Assembly (NCBI GenBank): GCA_045805385.1
Contig: JBJMLG010000008.1
Coordinates: 1-9,314, forward strand
From: JADGHQ01 sp045805385
Lineage (GTDB): Bacteria > Actinomycetota > Thermoleophilia > Solirubrobacterales > Thermoleophilaceae
Direction of reading: 5' to 3'
DNA length: 9,314 bases
Part shown: positions 1 to 6,534 of the stretch, piece after piece
How the letters are laid out: every line of letters begins with the position of its first letter
How positions within the stretch are numbered: position 1 is the stretch's first letter
Program-made: the position numbers and the translations under genes
Notes under the pieces: model-generated
What the model was told of the DNA's origin: nothing
Seen by the model: only the letters and a program-made list of their open reading frames with translations
Databases searched by the model: none

Positions 1-1
1 C

Positions 2-685
<684 letters not shown>

Positions 686-703
686 GCGCGCGACGCGCCT
701 CAC

Positions 704-709
704 TACGCT
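704..709 (+). promoter_or_regulatory. -10 box TACGCT of a likely leaderless promoter
   Basis: TACGCT fits TANNNT and lies 6 nt before the ATG at 716, so a transcript starting 6-7 nt downstream would begin at the start codon. No Shine-Dalgarno sequence occurs in the 30-nt gap, and no good -35 is visible. The same arrangement recurs at 2584 and 7819. Confidence 0.55.
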
Positions 710-715
710 CTCTGG

Positions 716-2509
716 ATGGCTTCGAATGAAGCAGCGCTGCCGCCCGAGGCTCGCGTTCCACTCAACCGCATAGCTCGCCTGTTCCGCCCGTACCGCGGGC
801 GGCTCTCGGTGCTGCTGATGCTGATCGTGGTGGCGGCGGGGGTCGGCGTCATCAGCCCGTTCCTCCTGCGCGCGGTGCTCGACGACGCGATCCCGCACAA
901 GGACACGCAGCTGCTCAGCTTCCTCGTACTCGGCATGATCGCGATCTCGGTACTGGGCGGCGTGATCGGCGTCGCTCAGACATGGCTCTCGAACACGGTC
1001 GGCCAGCGGGTGATGCACGACCTGCGCTCGGCCGTCTACTCGCACCTCCAGCGCATGTCGCTCGCCTTCTTCACGCGCACGCATACGGGTGAGGTGCAGT
1101 CGCGCATCGCGAACGACATCGGCGGCATCGACAACGTCGTGACGAGCACGGCCACCTCGATCATGTCGAACGTGACCACGGTGCTCGCGACGCTCGTCGC
1201 GATGGTGGCGCTCGACTGGCGGCTAGCCGCGTTCTCCCTCTGCCTCCTCCCGTTCTTCGTGTGGCTCACGCGGCGTGTCGGGAAGGAACGCAAGCGCATC
1301 ACCTCGGTTCGGCAGGGCCGCCTCGCCGACATGTCGACGCTGGTCGAGGAGTCCCTGTCGGTCTCCGGCATCCTGCTCGGGAAGACGATGGGCAGAGGGC
1401 CGGAGCTTGCCCGGCGCTTCCGCGACGAGTCGGGCGAACTGGCGGACATCGAGGTGCGGAGCCGCATGGCCGGCCGCTGGCGGATGTCCTCGGTGCAGAT
1501 GAGCTTCGCGATCCTCCCGGCCGCGGTCTACTGGTTCGCCGGGATGAGCATCGCGGGCGGCGGCAACGCGATCTCGATCGGCACCGTGGTCGCGTTCACC
1601 ACGCTCCAGACGCGGCTGCTGTTCCCGATCCAGTCGCTGCTGTCGGTCGGGCTGGATGTGCAGACCTCGCTTGCGATGTTCGCGCGCATCTTCGAGTACC
1701 TCGACCTGCCCGTGGACATCGACGAGCGCTCGCACCCCGTGGAGCTGCGCGACGTGCGCGGCGACGTTGCCTTCGAGGAGGTGTGGTTCCGCTACGACGA
1801 CGAGGCCCCATGGACGCTCGCGGACATCGACGCGGTCGTGCCCGCCGGCACGAAGACGGCCATCGTGGGCGAGACGGGCTCCGGGAAGACCACGCTCGCC
1901 TACCTCGTCGCGCGGCTGTACGAGCCCGAGCGCGGCCGGGTGACGATCGACGGCGTGGACGTGGCCGACCTCAGCCTCGCGTCGCTCGCAGCCAGCGTCG
2001 GGCTCGTGTCCCAGGAGACCTACCTGTTCCACGCGAGCATCCGCGAGAACCTCAGCTTCGCGCGGCCGGACGCGAGCGACGAGGAGATCGAGCAGGCGGC
2101 GCGCACGGCCCAGATCCACGACCTGATCGCGTCGCTTCCCGACGGCTACGACACGATGGTGGGCGAGCGGGGCTACCGCTTCTCGGGCGGCGAGAAGCAG
2201 CGCATCGCGATAGCCCGCACCGTTCTGCGCAACCCGCCGGTCCTCATCCTCGACGAGGCCACGAGCGCTCTCGACAACGAGACCGAGCGCGCGCTGCAGG
2301 AGGCGCTGGACGAGCTCGCTCGCGGCCGCACCACGATCGCGATTGCGCACCGGTTGTCCACCGTCCGGGACGCCGATCAGATTCTCGTCCTGGACCGCGG
2401 CCGCGTCGTCGAGCGCGGCACCCACTCCGAGCTGCTGGCATTGGACGGCCGCTACGCGGAGCTAGCGCACGGCGCGTTCGCGGGCGAAGAGCCGACACTC
2501 GCGGCCTGA
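716..2509 (+). CDS. ABC exporter half-transporter (permease fused to ATPase)
   Basis: A 597-residue type IV (MsbA/LmrA-like) half-transporter that exports an unidentified substrate, probably hydrophobic, across the cytoplasmic membrane by ATP hydrolysis. The N-terminal half (about residues 25-310) is the membrane domain, with hydrophobic segments near 31-51, 67-90, 150-185, 260-278 and 288-310. The ATPase domain follows with every motif intact: Walker A GETGSGKTT (385-393), Q-loop Q433, signature FSGGE (489-493, Phe instead of the usual Leu), Walker B VLILDE (509-514) and H-loop H545. With one half-transporter and no adjacent partner, a homodimer is the simplest model, though a partner elsewhere is possible. 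The ATG at 716 is supported by the -10 box 6 nt upstream and by the length being normal for the family. Nothing nearby indicates a substrate, so multidrug or lipid export is only a family-level guess. Confidence 0.96.
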   Translation: MASNEAALPPEARVPLNRIARLFRPYRGRLSVLLMLIVVAAGVGVISPFLLRAVLDDAIPHKDTQLLSFLVLGMIAISVLGGVIGVAQTWLSNTVGQRVMHDLRSAVYSHLQRMSLAFFTRTHTGEVQSRIANDIGGIDNVVTSTATSIMSNVTTVLATLVAMVALDWRLAAFSLCLLPFFVWLTRRVGKERKRITSVRQGRLADMSTLVEESLSVSGILLGKTMGRGPELARRFRDESGELADIEVRSRMAGRWRMSSVQMSFAILPAAVYWFAGMSIAGGGNAISIGTVVAFTTLQTRLLFPIQSLLSVGLDVQTSLAMFARIFEYLDLPVDIDERSHPVELRDVRGDVAFEEVWFRYDDEAPWTLADIDAVVPAGTKTAIVGETGSGKTTLAYLVARLYEPERGRVTIDGVDVADLSLASLAASVGLVSQETYLFHASIRENLSFARPDASDEEIEQAARTAQIHDLIASLPDGYDTMVGERGYRFSGGEKQRIAIARTVLRNPPVLILDEATSALDNETERALQEALDELARGRTTIAIAHRLSTVRDADQILVLDRGRVVERGTHSELLALDGRYAELAHGAFAGEEPTLAA

Positions 2510-2583
2510 ACGGCCGCTCCGCGACGCGAAGGCCCCGCCCCTGCCCGGGTGCTCCACGCTTCCTAGCCGTCTCGGGCGCTCGG

Positions 2584-2589
2584 TACCCT
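2584..2589 (+). promoter_or_regulatory. -10 box TACCCT of a likely leaderless promoter
   Basis: TACCCT fits TANNNT, and 7 nt separate it from the GTG at 2597. There is no Shine-Dalgarno in between. It lies in the 87-nt gap after the ABC transporter gene and would make the two membrane-protein genes a separate transcription unit. A weak TTCC-type element sits about 20 nt upstream, but I see no real -35. Confidence 0.5.
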
Positions 2590-2596
2590 CCGGCGC

Positions 2597-3007
2597 GTGT
2601 ACGACACGTTGCTGTTCCTGCACGTCCTCTCGGCGTTCGCCCTGATGGCCCCGGTGGTGATCTTCAGCGCCTTCGTGCTCGGCGCGCGGGCCGACTCGCG
2701 CATCCTCTCGATCGGCAACGTGCTGTGGGCGATCGGCGGCCTCGGCACGATCGTGTTCGGCGTCTGGCTCGCGCTCTACGTGAAGGGCTACGACCTGCTC
2801 GACGGCTGGGTGATCGCGGCGATCGTGCTGTGGTTCATCGCATCGGGGCTCGGCGGCCGAGTGCAGGCGTCGTTCAACGAGGCCTTCTCCGCGCGCGAGG
2901 GTGGAGTCGCGATCGCGTTGCCCTCGCAGGCGGTCATGCTCCACTGGCTGCGCACCCTCGCCGTGCTTCTCCTGCTCATCGACATGGTCTACAAGCCGGG
3001 GCACTGA
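2597..3007 (+). CDS. Small four-helix membrane protein, DUF2269-like
   Basis: A 136-residue integral membrane protein of unknown function. Four hydrophobic segments are visible at about 5-29, 42-62, 70-87 and 116-132. It opens with a histidine-containing helix (LLFLHVLSAFALMAP) of the kind seen in DUF2269 and related CopD-like small membrane proteins; that family assignment is from memory and tentative. A charged stretch (about 88-102) separates helices 3 and 4. There is no signal peptide or soluble domain. GTG at 2597 is taken as the start because it directly opens the first helix and lies 7 nt after a TANNNT box. The next gene starts 1 nt after the stop (TGA, A, GTG), so the two are almost certainly co-transcribed and translationally coupled, and they may form a hetero-oligomer. 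Confidence 0.85.
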   Translation: MYDTLLFLHVLSAFALMAPVVIFSAFVLGARADSRILSIGNVLWAIGGLGTIVFGVWLALYVKGYDLLDGWVIAAIVLWFIASGLGGRVQASFNEAFSAREGGVAIALPSQAVMLHWLRTLAVLLLLIDMVYKPGH

Positions 3008-3008
3008 A

Positions 3009-3473
3009 GTGGATCTGATCGCCGCCATCCGCCCGGACTCCTGGAACTTCCCGCTGCTCGTGCACCTGATCGGAGCGACGACGCTCGTGGGCGCGCTGGT
3101 GCTGGCAGGCGCTTCGCTGCTGTTCGCGTGGCGCGACGGCAACGGCGGCCTGGCTGTGGTCGGGTACCGGACGATGCTGCTCGCCGTTCTGCCGGCATGG
3201 ATCGTCATGCGCGGCGGGGCCCAGTGGGTCGCGTCGAAGGAGCATGTCGAGAACTCGAACGCGTCCTGGGTCGGCATCGGCTTCAGCACTGCCGACGGCG
3301 GCCTCGTGCTCCTGCTCGCCGCCACGCTGCTCGCCTGGCTCGCGGTGCGGCGCACGCGGCGCGAGGGGGCCGCCGCTCCGGGTGGCCTGGGCGGCGCGTC
3401 GGCGATCCTCGTAGGGGTGCTCGTGATCGCGTACGTCGTCGCCGTCTGGGCGATGACGACGAAGCCCGTCTAG
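3009..3473 (+). CDS. Small four-helix membrane protein, partner of the preceding gene
   Basis: A 154-residue integral membrane protein of unknown function. Hydrophobic segments lie at about 15-40, 53-69, 96-113 and 129-148. The first helix again carries a histidine near its start (PLLVHLIGATTLVG), so this looks like a diverged paralogue of the upstream gene, with the same size class and helix count. The start is taken as GTG at 3009, 1 nt after the upstream TGA. A longer reading upstream in this frame would overlap that gene and reads as arginine/serine-rich shadow sequence. A glycine- and alanine-rich basic loop (about 114-128) precedes the last helix. The stop TAG (3471-3473) shares a CTAG tetranucleotide with the stop of the convergent gene, so no terminator can lie between them. 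DUF2269 membership is plausible but unproven. Confidence 0.83.
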   Translation: MDLIAAIRPDSWNFPLLVHLIGATTLVGALVLAGASLLFAWRDGNGGLAVVGYRTMLLAVLPAWIVMRGGAQWVASKEHVENSNASWVGIGFSTADGGLVLLLAATLLAWLAVRRTRREGAAAPGGLGGASAILVGVLVIAYVVAVWAMTTKPV

Positions 3474-3649
3474 CGCCTCTTCGCCGGCGCGAGGATGCGG
3501 AAGCGCACTTTGGTGGTGCCGCCGTGGCTGCCGTCCGGGTCGACGGGCGCCGCGACGAGCCGGTAGCTGCCGGGCCGGAGCACGGCGCCGGGCACGCGGC
3601 CGGTGAAGCGGGTGCGGGTTATGCCCGCGGGGCGCTTGCGCCGGCTCAC
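3470..3649 (-). CDS. 59-residue ORF resembling the C-terminal end of a secreted beta-domain (possible gene remnant)
   Basis: Starts with GTG (3649-3647), which overlaps the TGA stop of the lipoprotein gene in a GTGA tetranucleotide, a classical translational-coupling junction. It encodes 59 residues, and nearly every codon ends in G or C. Upstream of this GTG the same frame reads as an arginine-rich shadow of the lipoprotein gene, so coding character switches frame at the junction. The central stretch (RFTGRVPGAVLRPGSYRLVA, then VRFRI) resembles the last strands of an Ig/fibronectin-like domain that I recall at the C-termini of secreted Thermoleophilia proteins (pattern RPGRYRL..A.D..G....VRF.I). 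The N-terminal half of such a domain is absent, as is any signal peptide. It may be a remnant, a genuine mini-protein, or a tail joined to the lipoprotein by frameshifting. I cannot decide between these, and function is unknown. Confidence 0.55.
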   Translation of the reverse strand: MSRRKRPAGITRTRFTGRVPGAVLRPGSYRLVAAPVDPDGSHGGTTKVRFRILAPAKRR

Positions 3650-4554
3650 GGCTTGAACAGCACCTTCCACTTGCGGCCGCCGTCGGTGGAGGTCTGCACG
3701 ATGCCGCTGTCGAGCGCCGCGTAGAGCTTCCCGTCGGCCGTCTCGACCAGCTTGCCGGCGTTCCCCTCGAGGCGCCCGACCTGCTTCCAGCTGCGCCCGC
3801 GGTCCTGGCTCGCGCCCACGAGCCCGCCGGCGTCCGCGCGGAACAGCCCATTCGTGCCCCATGTCAGCACGGGCTGGTCGGCGGGCCCGAGCGTCTTCCA
3901 CGAGCGCCCCTGGTCGGTCGAGACGGCGAGCGAGTTGACGCTCGCGGCGAGCAGGTAGTTGGGATCCCGAGGGTCGGACGCCATGTCGGTCACCGGCTCA
4001 GCCGGCGTGTTGCGCTCGGCGAACGTCTTGCCACCGTCGCTGCTCACGATTGCCGCCCCGAGGACGGTGTCGTAGGCGAACAAGAGGCCGCCCTGCGGCT
4101 TGATCACGTGGAGGTCGGATAGCCCGACTCGCGAGATCGCCTTCCAGCTCGCGCCTCCGTCGCTCGACTGCATCAGCCCGAGGTTGCCGGGCACAGTCGG
4201 GTTGTCCGGGTGCCCCGACCCGAGCAGCCGGTTCGGCCCAACGAAGGCGAACGCAGACACCTTGTCGCCGAAGCCGCTGCCCTTGTTCGACACCTTCACC
4301 TCGCTGCGGAGCGGACGCCCCTTCTTGCCGTCGGCGTCGATGTGGAAGAGGCCCTTGTTCGTGGCGAGCAGGAGCGAGCCGTCCTTGGGGTTGACGGCGA
4401 AGGCGTCGATGAACGGGGGCCGCGACTTCGCGTCGACCACCTGAAGGGCAGTGCTGCTGCAGCCGGTCGCCAGGGGCAGGAGCGAGACCGCGAGCGCTGC
4501 GAGAGCGAGCCCGGCGGCGGGCCGGCGGCGCGATGAGCCAGAGTTGAGCGCCAC
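3646..4554 (-). CDS. Asp-box (BNR) beta-propeller lipoprotein, F510_1955-like
   Basis: A 302-residue predicted lipoprotein on the outer face of the membrane. From GTG 4554-4552 it has a basic n-region (RRR at 9-11), a hydrophobic core and the lipobox LATGC, with C32 as the lipidated cysteine. The mature part carries five Asp-box motifs (S-x-D-x-G-x-x-[WF]) beginning at residues 130, 171, 212, 249 and 289. The spacing of about 40 residues is typical of beta-propeller blades. The sequence SGHPD...LGLMQSSDGG matches what I recall of proteins labelled F510_1955 family glycosylhydrolase, related in fold to plant photosystem-assembly and sialidase propellers. Catalytic activity should not be assumed. 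An upstream extension to 4740 was rejected because it would overlap the divergent gene and carries no signal. Its TGA overlaps the GTG of the downstream 59-residue ORF. Role unknown. Confidence 0.85.
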   Translation of the reverse strand: MALNSGSSRRRPAAGLALAALAVSLLPLATGCSSTALQVVDAKSRPPFIDAFAVNPKDGSLLLATNKGLFHIDADGKKGRPLRSEVKVSNKGSGFGDKVSAFAFVGPNRLLGSGHPDNPTVPGNLGLMQSSDGGASWKAISRVGLSDLHVIKPQGGLLFAYDTVLGAAIVSSDGGKTFAERNTPAEPVTDMASDPRDPNYLLAASVNSLAVSTDQGRSWKTLGPADQPVLTWGTNGLFRADAGGLVGASQDRGRSWKQVGRLEGNAGKLVETADGKLYAALDSGIVQTSTDGGRKWKVLFKP

Positions 4555-4573
4555 TGCAACCGAACGATACGAT
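4544..4573 (+). promoter_or_regulatory. Candidate promoter TTGAGC - 18 nt - TACGAT
   Basis: TTGAGC (4544-4549) and TACGAT (4568-4573) are separated by 18 nt. Transcription from about 4580 would give a leader of about 23 nt before the ATG at 4604. The -35 lies inside the first codons of the divergent lipoprotein gene, and the -10 overlaps that gene's -10, so the two promoters probably cannot both be occupied. Confidence 0.45.
4564..4569 (-). promoter_or_regulatory. -10 box TATCGT for the propeller lipoprotein gene
   Basis: On the minus strand TATCGT (4569 down to 4564) fits TANNNT, and 9 nt separate it from the GTG at 4554. The leader would therefore be at most about 3 nt. It overlaps the -10 box of the divergent gene by two base pairs (4568-4569). 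No convincing -35 was found. Confidence 0.4.
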
Positions 4574-4603
4574 CGCTCCGGCTCGCACGCGAGTTCGATC
4601 GCG

Positions 4604-4960
4604 ATGAGATCGCCCCCCTCAAGCCCGGCCCGGCCCCGTCGAGCGCTTGCGCTCGTGCCGGTGCTCGGGCTGATCGCCGCCGTCGCCGTCGCGATCCTCG
4701 CGGCTCCCGCCTCGGCTGTGCCGGCCGTCGGGTGCGGCAAGGTGAGGGTCGGCCACCACCACTACTCGGTGCGCGCACACGTGCTGGCGTGCAGCAAGGC
4801 GCGGCCATGGGCCGTCACCTACCTGAAGAGGCACGGCGCGCCCCGCGGCTACCAGTGCAGGCGCTTCCCACGCGCGCTCACGCGCGTGGTGTTCCTCTGC
4901 GACAACCCGAAGACCCGCAGCCGCTCGGACGGGCCGCAGAGCTTCAGCGCGTCGCGGTAG
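4604..4960 (+). CDS. Small secreted four-cysteine protein of unknown function
   Basis: A 118-residue predicted exported protein. It has a basic n-region (RPRR at 10-13), a long alanine/leucine/valine core (14-34) and a signal-peptidase I site after ASA (A38). The mature domain of about 80 residues has four cysteines (44, 63, 85, 99), enough for two disulfides outside the cell. It also contains a His-rich patch HHHY (51-54) and many Arg/Lys residues, giving a basic protein. The pattern CGKV...Y.V.AH...C..A...A..YL......GY.C is one I associate with small secreted proteins of Thermoleophilia, but no function is known to me. ATG 4604 is chosen because it opens a proper signal peptide; the reading further upstream overlaps the divergent gene. 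Almost all codons end in G or C. No Shine-Dalgarno is visible. Confidence 0.8.
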   Translation: MRSPPSSPARPRRALALVPVLGLIAAVAVAILAAPASAVPAVGCGKVRVGHHHYSVRAHVLACSKARPWAVTYLKRHGAPRGYQCRRFPRALTRVVFLCDNPKTRSRSDGPQSFSASR

Positions 4961-4980
4961 CCGAGCGCGAGGCGGCTCGG
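4961..4980 (+). terminator. Hairpin directly after a stop codon (candidate terminator)
   Basis: A perfect 6-bp inverted repeat CCGAGC / GCTCGG with an 8-nt loop begins at the first base after the TAG of the secreted-protein gene. It is followed by an A/T-rich stretch (AATAGTAA) but no T-run, so it is not a canonical intrinsic terminator. It could also be an operator, since it sits 55 nt before the monooxygenase start. Confidence 0.35.
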
Positions 4981-5034
4981 AATAGTAAGGTACGCGGCAG
5001 TACACCAAACGCTCGAACCACGGACGTGACCTGA
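4981..5034 (+). promoter_or_regulatory. Leader of the monooxygenase gene with possible -10 and small dyads
   Basis: The region contains a locally A/T-rich patch with TAAGGT (4986-4991), which fits TANNNT and would give a leader of about 37 nt. Two small symmetric elements follow: GTAC-N6-GTAC (4990-5003) and CACG-GA-CGTG (5019-5028). No good -35 and no Shine-Dalgarno are visible. The dyads could be operator half-sites, but in DNA this GC-rich they are also expected by chance. Confidence 0.25.
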
Positions 5035-6534
5035 ATGCCGCGTGAACACGTTGATGTGCTGATTGTCGGGGCCGGCCTCTCCGGCATCGGCGCGGGCTAT
5101 TACCTCGAGTCCAAGCTTCCCGGGAAGACGTACGCGATCCTCGAGGCCCGCGAGGACATGGGCGGAACCTGGGACCTGTTCCGCTACCCCGGGATCCGCT
5201 CGGACTCGGACATGCACACGCTCGGCTACAAGTTCCGGCCGTGGACCGAGGCGGAGGCGATCGCCGACGGGCCCTCGATCCTGCGCTACGTGCACGACAC
5301 CGCGCGCGAGTACGGCATCGACCGCAAGGTGCGCTTCAACCACCGCGTCGTTCGGGCGGAGTGGTCCACGGCCGGCGCGCAATGGACCGTGGAGGCGGAG
5401 CGCACGGACACGGGCGAGACCGTGGAGCTCACCTGCGACTTCCTGTTCTCGTGCAGCGGCTACTACCGCTACGACGAGGGTTACCTGCCCGAGTTCGAGG
5501 GCCTCGAGCGCTTCAAGGGCACGTTCGTGCACCCGCAGCACTGGCCGGAGGACCTCGACTACGCCGGCAAGCGCGTTGTGGTGATCGGCAGTGGTGCGAC
5601 CGCGGTCACGCTCGTGCCCGCGATGGCGGACGACGCCGCGCACGTGACGATGCTCCAGCGCTCACCGAGCTACGTGGTCTCGCTGCCGGGGCAGGACCCG
5701 ATCGCGAACTTCCTGCGCCGGCTGCTTCCCGACAAGGCGGCGTACGCGGTCACGCGCTGGAAGAACGTCCTGATCCAGATGCTGGTGTACCAGCTGTGCC
5801 GCCGCCGGCCTGAGTTCATGAAACGCGTGATCCGCAGGGGCGTGATGCGCCAGCTGCCGCCGGGCTACGACGTCGACACGCACTTCAGGCCGACGTACAA
5901 CCCCTGGGACCAGCGCATGTGCCTCGTTCCGGACGGTGACCTGTTCAAGACGCTCGGCGAGGGCCGCGCCTCGATGGTCACCGACACGATCGAGACCTTC
6001 ACCGAGAACGGCGTCAAGCTGACGTCCGGCGAGGAGCTCGAGGCGGACGTGATCGTGTCGGCGACGGGACTCAACCTTCTCGTCTTCGGCGGCATGAAGC
6101 TCGCGGTCGACGGTGACGAGGTGGAGGTCCCGAAGACCATGGCGTACAAGAGCATGATGCTCAGCGGCGTGCCGAACTTCGCGTTTGCGCTCGGCTACAC
6201 GAACGCGTCGTGGACTCTCAAGGTGGACGTGACCTGCGAGTACGTCTGCCGCCTGCTCGCCTACATGGAGGACCACGGTTACCGCCAGTGCACCCCGCAC
6301 AACCACGACCCGTCCGTCAAGGAGGAGCCGTTCCTCGACTTCACGGCGGGCTACGTGCTGCGCTCGATCGACCAGTTCCCGAAGCAGGGCAACAAGCAGC
6401 CGTGGCGCCTGCCGATGAACTACGCGCTCGACATCAGGACCCTGCGCTACGGCCCCATCGAGGACGGCGCGATCGTGTTCTCGTCGCCAGAGCCGGGGGC
6501 CGACGTGCCGGAAGAGGTCGAGGTAGCCGCCTAA
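5035..6534 (+). CDS. ethA: EthA-type Baeyer-Villiger flavin monooxygenase
   Basis: A 499-residue FAD- and NADPH-dependent monooxygenase that inserts oxygen next to carbonyls or oxidises sulfur. Mycobacterium tuberculosis EthA, the activator of ethionamide, is the best-known relative. Resemblance runs the full length: GAGLSG FAD-binding motif (12-17), GGTWDLFRYPGIRSDSDM (from 43), the Baeyer-Villiger fingerprint F160-x-G162-x3-H166-x3-W170-P171, GSGATA NADPH-site motif (185-190), then RQLPPGYDV, NPWDQRMCLVP, ATGLN and GYTNASWTLK as in EthA. Length is close to the roughly 490 residues of EthA. ATG 5035 is fixed by an in-frame TGA immediately before it. No TetR-type regulator like EthR is adjacent, unlike in mycobacteria. 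The last residues (EEVEVAA) form a short acidic tail. The gene ends 4 nt inside the convergent methyltransferase gene. The natural substrate is unknown. Confidence 0.95.
   Translation: MPREHVDVLIVGAGLSGIGAGYYLESKLPGKTYAILEAREDMGGTWDLFRYPGIRSDSDMHTLGYKFRPWTEAEAIADGPSILRYVHDTAREYGIDRKVRFNHRVVRAEWSTAGAQWTVEAERTDTGETVELTCDFLFSCSGYYRYDEGYLPEFEGLERFKGTFVHPQHWPEDLDYAGKRVVVIGSGATAVTLVPAMADDAAHVTMLQRSPSYVVSLPGQDPIANFLRRLLPDKAAYAVTRWKNVLIQMLVYQLCRRRPEFMKRVIRRGVMRQLPPGYDVDTHFRPTYNPWDQRMCLVPDGDLFKTLGEGRASMVTDTIETFTENGVKLTSGEELEADVIVSATGLNLLVFGGMKLAVDGDEVEVPKTMAYKSMMLSGVPNFAFALGYTNASWTLKVDVTCEYVCRLLAYMEDHGYRQCTPHNHDPSVKEEPFLDFTAGYVLRSIDQFPKQGNKQPWRLPMNYALDIRTLRYGPIEDGAIVFSSPEPGADVPEEVEVAA

Noticed and set aside
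1223..2425. 400-codon open frame on the minus strand opposite the ABC transporter
   Set aside because: It is Arg/His/Asp/Val-rich with no recognisable motif, and it lies opposite a gene with all ABC motifs intact; this is a typical high-GC antisense shadow.
2510..2596. Possible terminator hairpin after the ABC transporter (GGCC repeats, CCCGGG palindrome)
   Set aside because: Stems are only about 4 bp, there is no T-run, and such elements are expected by chance at this GC content.
1261..3018. 585-codon plus-strand open frame spanning the end of the ABC transporter and the next gene
   Set aside because: It is a +1-type shadow of two real genes, extremely Arg/Ala-rich, and crosses a clear gene boundary with a promoter-like box.
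4555..4740. N-terminal extension of the propeller lipoprotein to a start at 4740
   Set aside because: It would overlap the divergent secreted-protein gene, reads as Ala/Ser/Arg shadow sequence and would bury the signal peptide and lipobox inside the protein.
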